Below, one piece after another: positions 44,188-55,007 of a DNA stretch of 64,000 bases. Every line of letters starts with the position of its first letter. Position 1 is the stretch's first letter. The notes under the pieces are model-generated. The model searched no databases and was not told the origin of the DNA. It saw nothing but the letters and a program-made list of their open reading frames with translations. A program made the translations under genes and the position numbers. The DNA is from Pochonia chlamydosporia 170 (Eukaryota; Ascomycota; Sordariomycetes; Hypocreales; Clavicipitaceae): NCBI RefSeq assembly GCF_001653235.2, contig NC_035793.1, positions 4,526,001 through 4,590,000 of the forward strand, in the 5' to 3' direction.

Positions 44188-46676
44188 GATGGGTTGGGGT
44201 TATGGTGAAGGCGATCCACCGAAGTATGCGAGGTGGAATGAGAGTGACAGACGGTGTAGCATTGATGCATACGACGAGGTAACGTCTAAATATACATGTT
44301 TTCTGTTGCCGTATGCCATGGCGGGCTTGTCCGAATCGAAAACACAACTCATGCCGTAAAGGAAATTCAAGAATTGAGGAGTCCTAACGGGTCCTGTCAC
44401 GTATGCACATTAGATGCCATTTTCGGAAATGGGTCGTGGGTTGGAGATGATGGTGACTGTCCTCGGTGGCCGAACCGCCCGGCGGGCCATCTAATGACAG
44501 AGCCGTTCATCATGGGTCCCTGAACCACAATAGGGCAGTTGGGTGGCAATGGGCGAGATGCGTGAGATGGCCAATGTGCCTGGTTATAAAAAAGCGTTTG
44601 TGTCTGTGGAGTAATTTGTGCGGCGTCGACAACAAAGTTGGAGGAAGATCTCGAGTTTACGCACGCTAAACCGAATAAGGCAGCCAAGAAACATCTTTGA
44701 GCATGCAAAATGTGGGTCCGGGATTGGCTGGCCTTTTCGTTGTTTGCAACCTCATCACGACTTCATCTCGGGATATCAGATCGAGCCGCAAATATGGGGG
44801 CTTGCAGCAGCCACTGAAGACTCAAAAAGGCAGCCGAGCCTCATTCAAAGACAATAAGTCGGCTTTCCATCCGGTTCATTGTCTTTTGCCTTGTCAAGCG
44901 CTCAACTTCGCCATTCAACTCGGCGCAGCCGCGGGGAGACTTTTTGATGACAAGAAGACAAATTGGGTTCTACTCGGCTGTGAAGACAACCGTCTAAGAA
45001 ACCATCATGCCCTATTCTAGCCAGGCTACGTATGTAGCCACCGGGCATTGATACATGGGGCAACCCGTGGCATGCTGCTTTTGTCAGGAACAGTCGATTA
45101 CGCGCCTACCCTAGACAACACTGCTCACCGCCAAATTCGCCGAGAGCTTTGGGTCTTCGAGTGATAAATAATAGAGAGTTGACAGTTCCATTGGTAAGTG
45201 TATCAAATGCGGCACTTCAGCTTGCTGAGGCTGGCGGTTGAGGAAAGGGTAGTTTGTAGATATTCGATAAGGCAACTCGACGAAGCAGCTGACGTTGTTC
45301 CATACAGCACAAGATAATAATACAGATTAGACGAAATTAGCTCCAGCTTCCAAATCATTTGCAGGGCCTGATTCACTTCGGACTTAGCAACAGTCGCCGA
45401 TTGCTTCGGTTCATTATCCTCTAAATCCCGCACCAAGGAGGACAGCCGCTAATTCATTTGCCATGGTAAAGGGAAACGCTCCGCGAATGCAGAAGATAAT
45501 ATACGTTGTGTTCGTTGACACATCGGATAATGAAGTACATTCTATATCAAATAATGTTAGGTAGATGATACCCAAATGTCAATGAGTGTAACTTAGGCTA
45601 TCCACCAGCACTAGCGGCTGTTTTCCTTTTGCCAGCACAAATAGCCTAGTAGTCATTTTCTTTGATACCAGTTGTGTATGTGTTTCCACAAATTTGCCGA
45701 GCGTGGTATGTGTTGGTATGTCATTGTTGTTGAAAGTACAAGTTGGCTCAACTGGAGCATGTTGAGAGATCCAGTGCCTCTAATGGTCAAGCAAGAGGCA
45801 TAAAGAAGCCAGAAAGGAGGTTTTGAAGAGCCTGAGTTAAATATAGTGATTCAATCTATCATGGCGCTTTGTGTCATGAGTTGGGTTCAGTTCTGCAAAC
45901 AGCAATATGTACGCAGACATCAAACGAAACCTAAGGCGTGGAGTTTCGAAATGGTATCACATGCCTCTCTACGCGCGCAACATGTTAATCTTTATTCAAT
46001 CTGTGATTTGAAGTCAGCCTCGTTGGAACGGGAAGACCCGACAACCGACCAGACAGAAATGTTGAAGGAAATAACCCTGTCTTGTATCTTTAGCGTCGTT
46101 TTGATTCCCCATTATGCACCGTAAGCCATGCCCTCAAGTGTGTTTTGTTCTGATCGCAACTATTCAATTGGTTCCACATCTCTCCAGTTTGTGGTACTCA
46201 ACACTGAACAGCAACGGTCGACCGGGCCAAAATAACAGTCCGTTCTCATAAAAATCAGGACAAGAAGGAAAGCTCAATAAACAACACCTCGGCATTCATT
46301 GCGGGGTAAAAGGGAAATAAGCTGGAAAATCTCCACATTAGCAACCGTTTTGTTGGGAAAGTCGGGTTTTATGAGTAACTAGTGATACATTCTCACTGAA
46401 GCAGGTGTATTTCATCACCATGCAGGGTTAGGTCTGTTTGAGGCATGTGAAGAATTGCTGCAATGGCTGCATATATTAGCGCGTTAAATCCCTTTAACCA
46501 GCTGAGTGGTAACGGTCGAGCATATTATACCAGTCAAGAGTCAATGAATGTTTCACACATTTACAACTGATAACTTATTTCGTCAATCGACGCTTCACAC
46601 CCGACTTCGTCTTCGTTCTGGTGTTGTATCGGAGTTGGATTTTTAAGTCAGCATCAAGACACCTGGAGACAACGAC
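44188..46676. other. Divergent intergenic region between the ATPase and hydroxylase genes
   Basis: No supported gene in 2.5 kb. It holds the promoters of the ATPase (minus) and the fatty acid hydroxylase-like gene (plus). A minus-strand frame at 45203-45436 lacks an ATG and a domain. AT content rises between 45.4 and 46.6 kb. Confidence 0.5.
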
Positions 46677-47768
46677 ATGTCGGCAACGAAAATAAGGCCG
46701 GATGATGACATCCCCAGAGGCAACCCAAAAGACTCCATCAAGTCGACCTGGAGGTTTGGCGATCGAAGCAAATGGACAGTGTACCACTGGATAATCGAAC
46801 TGTTAAACGTATACCACTGGGATCCAAAGCGTCCCATACCAGTCCACAAGAAATCAGATAAGATTCCCTTCGTTCCACAATGGTCAATACACTGTTGGAT
46901 TCTCCTCCATGCCTTTATCCCCCTTGCCATCCACCAAGCCTGGATTTCCGCAACAGGGATGGATCTACCGGCCCTTCTGGCCATAGGATACTATACTGTG
47001 GCCTTCATAGCAGTGGTAATCCTTGAGCTCCGAGAGATTCGACGACTTGGTCACACTTTCGGCTTCCTCGACGGTGATGTACACGACCGGGACGGTATCC
47101 CCGATATTGGCGTCGCCAGGGTGGTGATGGCTGGTCCAAAGACAGCAGGGGGGCGGATGGCCATGACCGTCTTCCTGACTTACAACATGTCTGTGTCGCC
47201 GGCCGATGCCATGAGCTCATGGACCTGGTGGGCCTGGCTGACTCTCCAGATCGGTCTGTATGGAGTCGTCCTTGACTTTTGGTTCTACTGGTACCACCGA
47301 TCCATGCATGACATCAGCTTCCTGTGGAAATTTCATCGCACGCATCATCTAACTAAACATCCTAACCCTAGCCTTGGCGCCTACGCCGATGAGGAGCAGG
47401 AATTCTTTGACATGATTGGCGTTCCTTTCATGACATGGCTTACCTTTAAGGCCGTTGGCATTCCGCTCGACTTTTATAGTTGGTGGGTTTGTCATCAGTA
47501 TATCGCGTTTACGGAGTTTGGTGGACATAGTGGTCTTCGGCTGCACATTCAGGCTACCTCCACAATTAGCTGGTTGCTTGAATATCTTGGGATGGAACTT
47601 GTGATTGAGGATCATGATTTGCATCATCGGAAGGGTTGGAGGAAGAGCCATAATTATGGGAAGCAGACGCGTGTTTGGGATCGCATTTTTGGCACTTGTC
47701 ATGCGCGCATAGAATCGGTTGCGTCGAATGTGGATTACGATAATCCAGTTTACCTTTCAATGTTTTAG
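46677..47768 (+). CDS. Fatty acid hydroxylase/sterol desaturase family membrane protein
   Basis: Single exon, 363 residues. Members are di-iron membrane oxygenases of the ER that hydroxylate or desaturate lipids and sterols. The three histidine clusters are clear: HRSMH (207-211), HRTHH (220-224) and HDLHH (313-317), with additional histidines in GGHSGLRLH (283-290). Hydrophobic segments around 72-92, 98-118, 183-205 and 247-275 provide the membrane anchor. The first 70 residues are hydrophilic and rich in Trp and Lys. The substrate cannot be told from sequence; related fungal proteins occur singly as well as in metabolite clusters, and no other biosynthetic gene lies nearby. The HET-domain gene follows on the same strand. 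Confidence 0.88.
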   Translation: MSATKIRPDDDIPRGNPKDSIKSTWRFGDRSKWTVYHWIIELLNVYHWDPKRPIPVHKKSDKIPFVPQWSIHCWILLHAFIPLAIHQAWISATGMDLPALLAIGYYTVAFIAVVILELREIRRLGHTFGFLDGDVHDRDGIPDIGVARVVMAGPKTAGGRMAMTVFLTYNMSVSPADAMSSWTWWAWLTLQIGLYGVVLDFWFYWYHRSMHDISFLWKFHRTHHLTKHPNPSLGAYADEEQEFFDMIGVPFMTWLTFKAVGIPLDFYSWWVCHQYIAFTEFGGHSGLRLHIQATSTISWLLEYLGMELVIEDHDLHHRKGWRKSHNYGKQTRVWDRIFGTCHARIESVASNVDYDNPVYLSMF

Positions 47769-48102
47769 TTATAAAATTGGATGTGGGAGTGGGAGTACAC
47801 TTTATGATACCTAGATTGCCTTAGAGAGCCGTCAGCAGCAGATGTATTCCTTCGAACAAATATGTTCTGCTATTATATGAAACAAGTAATGCCGTTGGGG
47901 ATCTTTCGCTACCCAACTGATAACAAGTCTGGTCTCATTTGTTTCTCTGATTTACGTTGTTGTCATGCCTGACGGCAACAAGTTACTAGAGACTCATCGT
48001 CAGCCCCGAACAACTCTCATCCATGGTCCAATTTTGGGGAGCTCGTTCTGCAGCTGAACATGCTAGGAACTTAGCCAAGCTTATCAGTGACACACCCCGG
48101 TC

Positions 48103-50304
48103 ATGCTGAGTTGTGATAGTCCACCCCGCCCGTTGTGCTTAATCCATGCATATCATTCTCAGACACTCCAGGACTCAACCTCGCACCTCGCAATGGACCA
48201 GTTTGCAGGGCAGATAACTCGCAATTCTGTCGCCCAGTTATATAATAACCTCTATTTAAACCCAGCATATCGTGAGATCCGACTGCTGAGTATCGCCCCA
48301 GGTGCTTGGTCGGCAGAAATACGGTGCAACTTAGTCAAGACTTCACTGAACATTCGCCCAGCCTATCGAGCCCTCTCTTACACTTGGGGTGATGCCAGGA
48401 CCACGCAGGTCGTATCTGTCAATGGCAATCCATTCCCGGTTACGCGGAACCTCGCCCGAGCTCTGCGGCGACTCCGGTATATTTCTGGCCATCAATGGTT
48501 CTGGTGGATCGACGCCATTTGCATCAACCAAACCAACCTCAGTGAAAGGAGTCAGCAGGTCAGCATAATGCGAGACATTTACGCTTCGTGCATAGAAACT
48601 CTTATATATCTTGGCGAGCCGCCCTCCAGCAGCGTCGATGGAGAAAATCTCATCGAAGGAACGAGACCAATCGTTTGGCATGGCGACGTCCGTGACAAGC
48701 CAGCGTTAGATTCGTACTGGAACGATTTCTCCATCGACCAAGAACAGAAATATCATGTCAAATCCATTAATACCATTGACCGCACTTTTCATGCCTTTGC
48801 TTTCCTCCGCCTACTTGCCGCGGATTTGCACCTCACACAGCTACCCCCGTTCCAGAAATGGGAAAAGGCGACGGAAGACCCTTACTGCATAGCCGTCACT
48901 GATGCTCTGATGCATATTGGACAAAGTCCGTGGTGGAGGCGCGTTTGGACCGTACAGGAAACAGTCATGCCCCCCAAAGCCATGATTCTGTATGGACCGG
49001 TGGTTGTCCCGCTATCCCTTCTGTATTTGGCCTGGGAGCGCTTCGGGATACACTTCAACTCATGTTGTCTTCATAACAAGGTGGCCATGAATGTTGGCCG
49101 AGGGCTAGTTGAGATCATGGGGCAGGATATGGACGAGATCATGACTTTGAGAGACGTCTTTGTTCGTGGCGTCAATCACAATTACCATGGGAACATCTTC
49201 CGTCTCTGCACAAAGTTTGGGGCTCGCGCGTCTACAGATCCCGTCGACAAGGTGTACGCCTTGCTCGGTCTTGTAACTAACTGGTATGGGCGCGAGCCAA
49301 TTTTGCCAGATTATACCGTCTCCGCCACCTCACTCTATCGACGGCTGACGGTGGATGTTCTCCTGACGGATATGACATTACATGCCATAATAGGCGACAT
49401 GGAAAGGAAAGACCATCCGGAACTTCCCTCTTGGGTTATCGATTGGACAAACCGTAATGTGGAGGATGTAGACTGTGACCGAAAGCAACTCATCAACTAT
49501 TATCGTGCCACAGGGGAAACAAAGGCAAATATCCAGTTCCTTGGCTTCTCTATGCTCCGCGTGACTGGGTTTCAAGTCGATTGGGTTTGTGAAGTCCTGG
49601 ATCCGCTTCGTCTAAGAGCCAAGTCTAACCCACCAGACACTATTTCAAGCGATCAGAGAATACTATGCGAGTTTTACCGCCTAGCCGGGCTGCATCAGGG
49701 ACCAGATCGGCCGTACCCAGGCGGAGGAACGTACCGAGAGGCTTTCTGGCGGGTGTTATGCGGTGATGGCATGGTCCCGACGGTGGTAAATGGCCAAGAA
49801 TCTGTTTCCAGGTCCTTTCGAAGGGCGACATTGTCTGATTCGGTGCACTTTGAGGACTGGGCTATGTGTACTGTCTATTCCCCGTTTACCGCCGAGCCCA
49901 ATGGTCTAACGGAAGAGGAATCTGCCGCGTTCAAAAATCTTCAAGGATTTGGAGAGACTCGTGCTTTTCCCAAAAACGACCCTGGAAAGAGAAGTTTTCA
50001 GGGGGGCATGACAGCTAGTGTCAGGGATCGGAGTCTTTTCATCACCCAGGGAGGGTTCCTAGGTATTGGCCATTGTCAAACGAAACCTGGGGATGAGCTG
50101 TTTATGCTCATCGGTGCCAACGTGCCTTTTGCACTCCGGCCGACTGGGGATACAACCAATGGCTCCGAGGGATCTGGTTTTCGGTCCGTTCAGAGAGGCA
50201 GACCCTTGCATAAAATCGTAGGAGATTGTTACTTGCATGGTCTCATGGATGGGCAAGCGATGCAGGGGCAGTATAGCTCGGTGGATGATGTATACCTGGT
50301 ATAA
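48103..50304 (+). CDS. HET (heterokaryon incompatibility) domain protein
   Basis: Single exon, 733 residues if the first ATG is used; an in-frame ATG at 48193 starting MDQFAGQ gives 703 and is equally possible, since the extra 30 residues show no conserved feature. The HET domain spans about residues 88-300: YRALSYTWGD, then WWIDAICINQTNLSERSQQV and MRDIYASCIETLIYLG are its three conserved blocks. The HET domain resembles TIR folds and triggers cell death in fungal non-self recognition. The C-terminal region ends with the usual HET-protein pattern, FITQGGFLGIGHCQTKPGDE followed by a glycine-rich GDCYLHGLMDG segment. No NACHT or repeat domain is attached, so it is the common HET-only architecture. 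It is not evidence by itself of an active incompatibility locus; fungi carry dozens of these. Confidence 0.9.
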   Translation: MLSCDSPPRPLCLIHAYHSQTLQDSTSHLAMDQFAGQITRNSVAQLYNNLYLNPAYREIRLLSIAPGAWSAEIRCNLVKTSLNIRPAYRALSYTWGDARTTQVVSVNGNPFPVTRNLARALRRLRYISGHQWFWWIDAICINQTNLSERSQQVSIMRDIYASCIETLIYLGEPPSSSVDGENLIEGTRPIVWHGDVRDKPALDSYWNDFSIDQEQKYHVKSINTIDRTFHAFAFLRLLAADLHLTQLPPFQKWEKATEDPYCIAVTDALMHIGQSPWWRRVWTVQETVMPPKAMILYGPVVVPLSLLYLAWERFGIHFNSCCLHNKVAMNVGRGLVEIMGQDMDEIMTLRDVFVRGVNHNYHGNIFRLCTKFGARASTDPVDKVYALLGLVTNWYGREPILPDYTVSATSLYRRLTVDVLLTDMTLHAIIGDMERKDHPELPSWVIDWTNRNVEDVDCDRKQLINYYRATGETKANIQFLGFSMLRVTGFQVDWVCEVLDPLRLRAKSNPPDTISSDQRILCEFYRLAGLHQGPDRPYPGGGTYREAFWRVLCGDGMVPTVVNGQESVSRSFRRATLSDSVHFEDWAMCTVYSPFTAEPNGLTEEESAAFKNLQGFGETRAFPKNDPGKRSFQGGMTASVRDRSLFITQGGFLGIGHCQTKPGDELFMLIGANVPFALRPTGDTTNGSEGSGFRSVQRGRPLHKIVGDCYLHGLMDGQAMQGQYSSVDDVYLV

Positions 50305-50799
50305 AAATTGTTTGTTCAATGTTGAAAGTAGCTTCTACAAAGGCAGGAGAACTTGTGCAATCTTGACACGCCGAGCCTAAACAGAGGGGTTTATGTGCTT
50401 TTAGGTTGGCATCGTGTTGATGCTCACGGACGGAGGAACTCGTAGTACTATTAAGTGTTCGAACATTGTTCAGCATATGCTTCTCTGATTTGGTGGGCAT
50501 TCTGACCCGCATTCTCAACATACATATGCAAAATATTGTCAGATTCATATGTTACTATGTTTCAAAGTGATGTTCCCAGGTGAGCTATGAAGGGCATAAG
50601 TAATAGTTGTAACTGTCTACCGCGTTCTTCGGCTGACTAGAGCTCCTTATTCCACTACAAATTCCCACATTCAAGCATTCCAAGTTGCCCAGCGAGTTCG
50701 AGGCTGTAAAAGCTCTTCATAGCCCAAATAACTTCACAAGTAAACTGCTCAGTGAACTTGATTCATTCAAGGAGTCTGGCATTGACAAAAACACCAGGC
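50305..50799. other. Spacer between convergent genes
   Basis: Lies between the stop of the HET gene (plus) and the stop of the Cys-rich secreted protein gene (minus). No gene recognised. Confidence 0.5.
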
Positions 50800-51345
50800 C
50801 TAGGCTGGCCCCTCGCAAACCAGCTGGCAGACGAACTCGCAATAATCACAATCATTATCTGCAACCTGTAGGGTATGACAATCAGTATGTTTCTGATCAA
50901 TTTGGACTCGAATTTACCTACGCATCCATTCTTCTTGCAATCGTCACCACAGCTCTTACACAGGTTGGGATCTTGTCTTCCCGTGAGGCTTCGCTTAGAG
51001 TTTCTGCCGCAGAGGTCCTTGGTCAATTTGACAACGGTCTCTTATTTTCCAGGTGAGTTAGCTATCGTGAGACAGAGATTTCAATTAGGCAGTATTACGT
51101 GTCATAGACTTATCGACTCCGCATTTCTTTAGGCTTGGTTCAGATTCTTGGATGATTTTGTCAATGTTGTCGCATAAAGTAGCAATTGGGCCATTCGCAT
51201 TGCACTTGAGTTTATTGGCACTGGTTACCAAAGCAGGTGCAACGCATTTGGCCTTCTTCAGCAGTGGCTTTAGGCCGCCGAGAAGTTTCCCAATGTCCAG
51301 GGCGCTGGCAACGGAGATAAAGGTGAGGACGGCGAGGAACTTCAT
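50800..51345 (-). CDS. Cysteine-rich small secreted protein, candidate effector, three exons
   Basis: Reconstructed exons: 51345-51099, 51040-50922 and 50865-50800, introns 58 and 56 nt. Donors are GTAATA and GTAGGT; intron 1 has a GCTAAC branch site and intron 2 ends CCCTACAG. The product is 143 residues with consistent phases and a TAG stop. Residues 1-15 are a signal peptide (MKFLAVLTFISVASA). The mature protein has 13 cysteines at 34, 48, 58, 75, 93, 110, 113, 117, 122, 128, 131, 135 and 139. The C-terminal module repeats a C-x2-C-x3-C spacing (110/113/117 and 128/131/135). A Lys-Arg pair at 98-99 could be a Kex2 processing site before that module. TATAAAAG lies at 51473-51466, about 125 bp upstream. 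Read without splicing, exon 1 alone would end after 93 residues with only four cysteines. No known family recognised; a secreted effector or defence-type role is inference. Confidence 0.72.
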
Positions 51346-51465
51346 CTTGGGTGAGAAAAGGTAAACCAACGAGGGCTGTTGTGAGATTGGAAATTGATAA
51401 GAGGATACTGGAGAATAGAGGTCATTGAACTGGTGAGACGGCCCTTGAAGGAGGATTACGCCGGC

Positions 51466-51473
51466 CTTTTATA
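51466..51473 (-). promoter_or_regulatory. TATA box of the Cys-rich secreted protein gene
   Basis: A perfect TATAAAAG on the minus strand, about 120 bp before the ATG at 51345. A canonical TATA box is uncommon among the genes of this window and fits an inducible, highly expressed secreted-protein gene. Confidence 0.6.
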
Positions 51474-52956
51474 GCCCGTACTTTCATGAAGGACAGAAGA
51501 CTCTTTACAATGTGGTGCGGGATATCCCTTGCTTCGGCTCAAGACGCAACTTCCACGACACGAGACCGGCTAACGTCGATTCGTGTGGCTTCATGTTGTG
51601 ATCCATTGAGACATTTCAATAAAGCAATGACTAAAAGAAAAGAATATTCATCGTCTGTTGCAATCGTGGCCCAGAAGGTAGGCGGTTTGTCCCGCAAGTT
51701 GTTTCGTTCCCCTTACACCGACAACTTCAGCTGGCTAACCATGTTGTAGCTCCCTCTTCAGATGTAGGCCTAGTTTCTGTCTTTGATAAAGTTATTTGCC
51801 GAATGTCACATCCACTCCAGTGTTGGTCCTCACTTTGATTTTCACTTGCTACCTCTTCATAGGTTTACATCTACACAAAGAGCACGACGGCTACATCGAC
51901 AAGCTCAGAGCATTGGGGAATGTTCATCTGCTACACAATAAGCGCTCGTGAAAATATAGCAACGAGCCGCATATATTTTCTCAAACTTTCCTGTCGAGTT
52001 TAGAGAGAATTGCCGAGAAGACAATTTGGAGTAGTCTAACGCTATTCGCGGCTCATCAATATCAACGGCCCATTTAATCGTGGGTTGTCTCATAAGACAG
52101 CACAAGTGAACCCACGGCATAACTTCTATTGGTTAGCCAGGTTCTCGGTAGGAGGTCACTATTCCATAGCCGTCATGTGTCTTGACATTGTGTTTCAGCC
52201 CCACTGCCACAAGGACCTGAATCAGTCGGATTCGACTGAGAAGTAGAGCGGTAAAGGCAAAGCTGAAACTTTTCTGAGGCCGCGTATGGCCTTTGGTTAT
52301 GATAGCTGCAAAATTAGCTGAAAGAACGAGAAACGTGAATTATGTTATGTGAAGTGTGCCGTGCCGGCACCCTAAGCAACAATCAAATAGCCACAGCCCA
52401 TTGCCCTCTGCTCATGCCACAACTCACAGCATCAATGGCAAAACTTCTTATGATATAAAAATATCACACATTTTAAACATGTCCAACCAAAGTTAGGTCT
52501 GCGGTAAGCCACGCCGTCTCGCACTTAGTTGTACACGGCAGATATGAACAGTGGCATCCCATCAGAATCCTGCCCCGTCCGTCCCACTATATGTTTTAGT
52601 TCGGCATACAACGTTAACAATCGCTGAATGAAACCGGGTTTTAATATGGGAGTGTTGCGGTTATCCAGCTGATGTATAACAAGGCCCGAGATGTCGAGAT
52701 GTCGGGGAGCAAGGCAACATTGAATCTAAAATAATGGGGCCAATTGCCATGAATCCACAAATGCCATGTCCCATCTGGTGTTATCGATAAAGCTGCCGTA
52801 TCCACATGCACGTAAAGGGCAGCCCACCCCTCGACGATTGAAAGTGTCTGGTGGTCTAGTGACCTTCTCCTCCTGCAACACACCAGTTGACATCTTAACT
52901 ACAACACTCGACGGTGCTGTGGCCGGGAGCATTATTCGACCTGGCGTGTGCATGCC
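51474..52956. other. Intergenic region between the secreted protein gene and atg29
   Basis: Divergent upstream region of the minus-strand secreted protein gene and the plus-strand atg29 gene. Short frames have no coding character; AT-rich patches occur near 52440-52480. Confidence 0.5.
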
Positions 52957-54442
52957 ATGTCACCACCAAGGTACACTGTGCTTGTACGGGTACCAATACC
53001 CAGGGGAGACTTTGTTGATCCTCCTCCTGTAAGTTCAGCAATCTACTATTGCGTCATCTTAGGTCCTGTGGCATCGGCTGACTTGTACTTGTGCCTTAGG
53101 TGCACTGGGATTCTTCCAAGGATGAGGCCCTGTGGAAGATACTGTCTGGTGCCGCGCAGACCGAGATTGATTGTAAGTTGTTAAAGTTCAGTTCATGCAA
53201 ACTTCAGGGTATTCCTCATGCTGATGTTGTGTTACACAGGGAGTCAAGTGTATGTGTGCCATGTGTGTGTGTATTTAGTGCCCGAGCTAGCTGTACTGAC
53301 ATGGTCTCCAGCGCTGAACGATTCCATGTGCCCGTCGACTTTCTCCTACAACAAGTTGCTTATTTGACCGAAAGACATGCATCGCAGGTTCGAGCCCAGG
53401 TTCGAAAGGCTACGGCCGCTGCGAAAGGGTCATCCGCGCCGTCTCCAGTGCCTGGTTCCGAACCTTCATCATCAGTGCAGCAACGAGCCCCATCTGCCCT
53501 GTCAGGACGACGCGATTCTCCCATGCCTGGACACGACGGAACAACAAGTGGAACGCCGCTTGCGATACCTATCCGTCCAAATATAAGTCGAGATACGTCT
53601 ACAAATACGACCATTCTTAAGGACGCGGCTGGCTCCGCCTCCCCTCGTCATTGGACGTCCTTCCCAAGCAGAGGCCAGGAACAAGGAGGCAGGAAGAGAT
53701 TATCATCATTACCTATAGCATCGCCCAAGGCAAAATCACCTGAACCCCGCCAGGTGGATCAACGTCGCGATGAGAATGCCTCCCCGGGTCCAGCCGAGTC
53801 GAGCTCCAACGAGTCGTCTGATGATGAGTCTAGCCCCGCACAATCTCGAATTATCCGCCGACCGCCGCGATTTCAACAACAGCAAGAAGCTACCGAGACT
53901 TACCAAGACGATGGAGATGATGAATCAGAGCCTGCATTTCGGCCGTATCAGGCGTCCGATCAATCTGGACAAGACATGGCTTCAACATTGAGAGGGGATG
54001 GACGGGTTTCCGGCCGACGGAGTCATAAGAACTCGAGACGAGATTTTATCCACCAATCTCAGACATCCGATGATTCATCCACAGGCTCCCCTACTGCCTT
54101 ACAAAATCCCAAATCGAAGGACTCCAAACTTCCAGGACCGCTCTCTCCACGACGGACGGCTGAGTTGGCAGGACGTAGTCCCAGTGGCAAAGCCGGAGCT
54201 GCCTCTCGTGAAGGCAGCGATGGCACTCCAAGCATGGGTAGCAGCTTTAGTGATTTGGATGGTATGCACCCCATGGAATATGCTCGGCCAAAAGTCTTCT
54301 TCTTACTAACTCATGAGCAGACGCATCGGTTACCCAGTCGGCCCTTGAAGAAGCTCTTGCGAGCCACATGAACCGCGGCGCAAGTAGTCGGTTCAGTATC
54401 AGCCAGGCTTTTAGGAGCAGATATAATCCAAGTTCGGGCTAG
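52957..54442 (+). CDS. atg29: Autophagy-related protein 29
   Basis: Five exons: 52957-53028, 53100-53172, a 10-nt micro-exon 53240-53249, 53312-54261 and 54321-54442. The product is 408 residues with consistent phases. Atg29 works with Atg17 and Atg31 as the scaffold of the phagophore assembly site. Family signatures: the N-terminal YTVLVRVPIPRGDFVDPPP, then WDSSKDEALWKILSGAA, then AERFHVPVDFLLQQVAYLTERH, all in the conserved first ~90 residues. The remainder is long, Ser/Pro/Asp-rich and disordered, as in filamentous fungal Atg29, and ends SALEEALASHMNRG plus a short basic tail. The micro-exon is required to join TEIDW to AERF; its donor could instead be two bases earlier. The sequence between exons 2 and 4 is open in frame when unspliced, which would add 43 residues in place of the conserved junction, so the spliced form is preferred. 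Confidence 0.87.
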
Positions 54443-55007
54443 TCGTCGAGTTTCATTGACGCAGGAACTAGCAGGCGTTTGGATGGATTTTGTAGGACAA
54501 GGTTTGGAGTTGGCGGCCCAACGTAATGTCTTCATTTACTGGATATTCTGATGTCACGACTACATCTGCACGGAGGCAAATTTTAAATTGGGCGATATCT
54601 AATGCAGTTCCACATGTCGTTAGAACTAGAGCAGCTTCTAATCAGGAGTTCAAACGTCAAGGTGCGGCCGCGTTTCCAAATGTTAACGCTAGAGCCTGGT
54701 GGCTGGGCAGTTGCAAGTGAAAGTGGTGTTTCAACTGGCACCAGACATATCAAATACGATGAATACCAGTTGAAGTGTATTGAGATCGTCGACGGGCGGA
54801 CCAGACTGTTGGCACCTGGTAGACAGCTGGCAACCCCGTTTGCAGCCCACCACGGTGCACATATGTAAACCCGGCGGCTCTACTGCATAAAATTCTTCAT
54901 CCTTCTTCGTTGAAAGTTATCATTCATCAGAAATCCAGACTACGGAATAGCCTGGTTCACCTATTATCAACACACAAACTCAGAGAACAAACTTGAACAC
55001 CTTAGCC
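54443..55007. other. Intergenic region, promoter of the Arb2-domain gene
   Basis: No supported gene. Short frames at 54526-54720 and 54602-54868 show no domain. The sequence just before 55008 is A-rich and CA-rich, typical of a fungal 5' leader. Confidence 0.5.

Noticed and set aside
50685..51056. 123-codon plus-strand ORF
   Set aside because: Antisense to exons 2 and 3 of the spliced Cys-rich secreted protein; no domain.
53173..53311. Reading atg29 without the micro-exon introns
   Set aside because: The frame stays open, but it puts a Cys-rich insertion into the conserved Atg29 core, which splicing restores.
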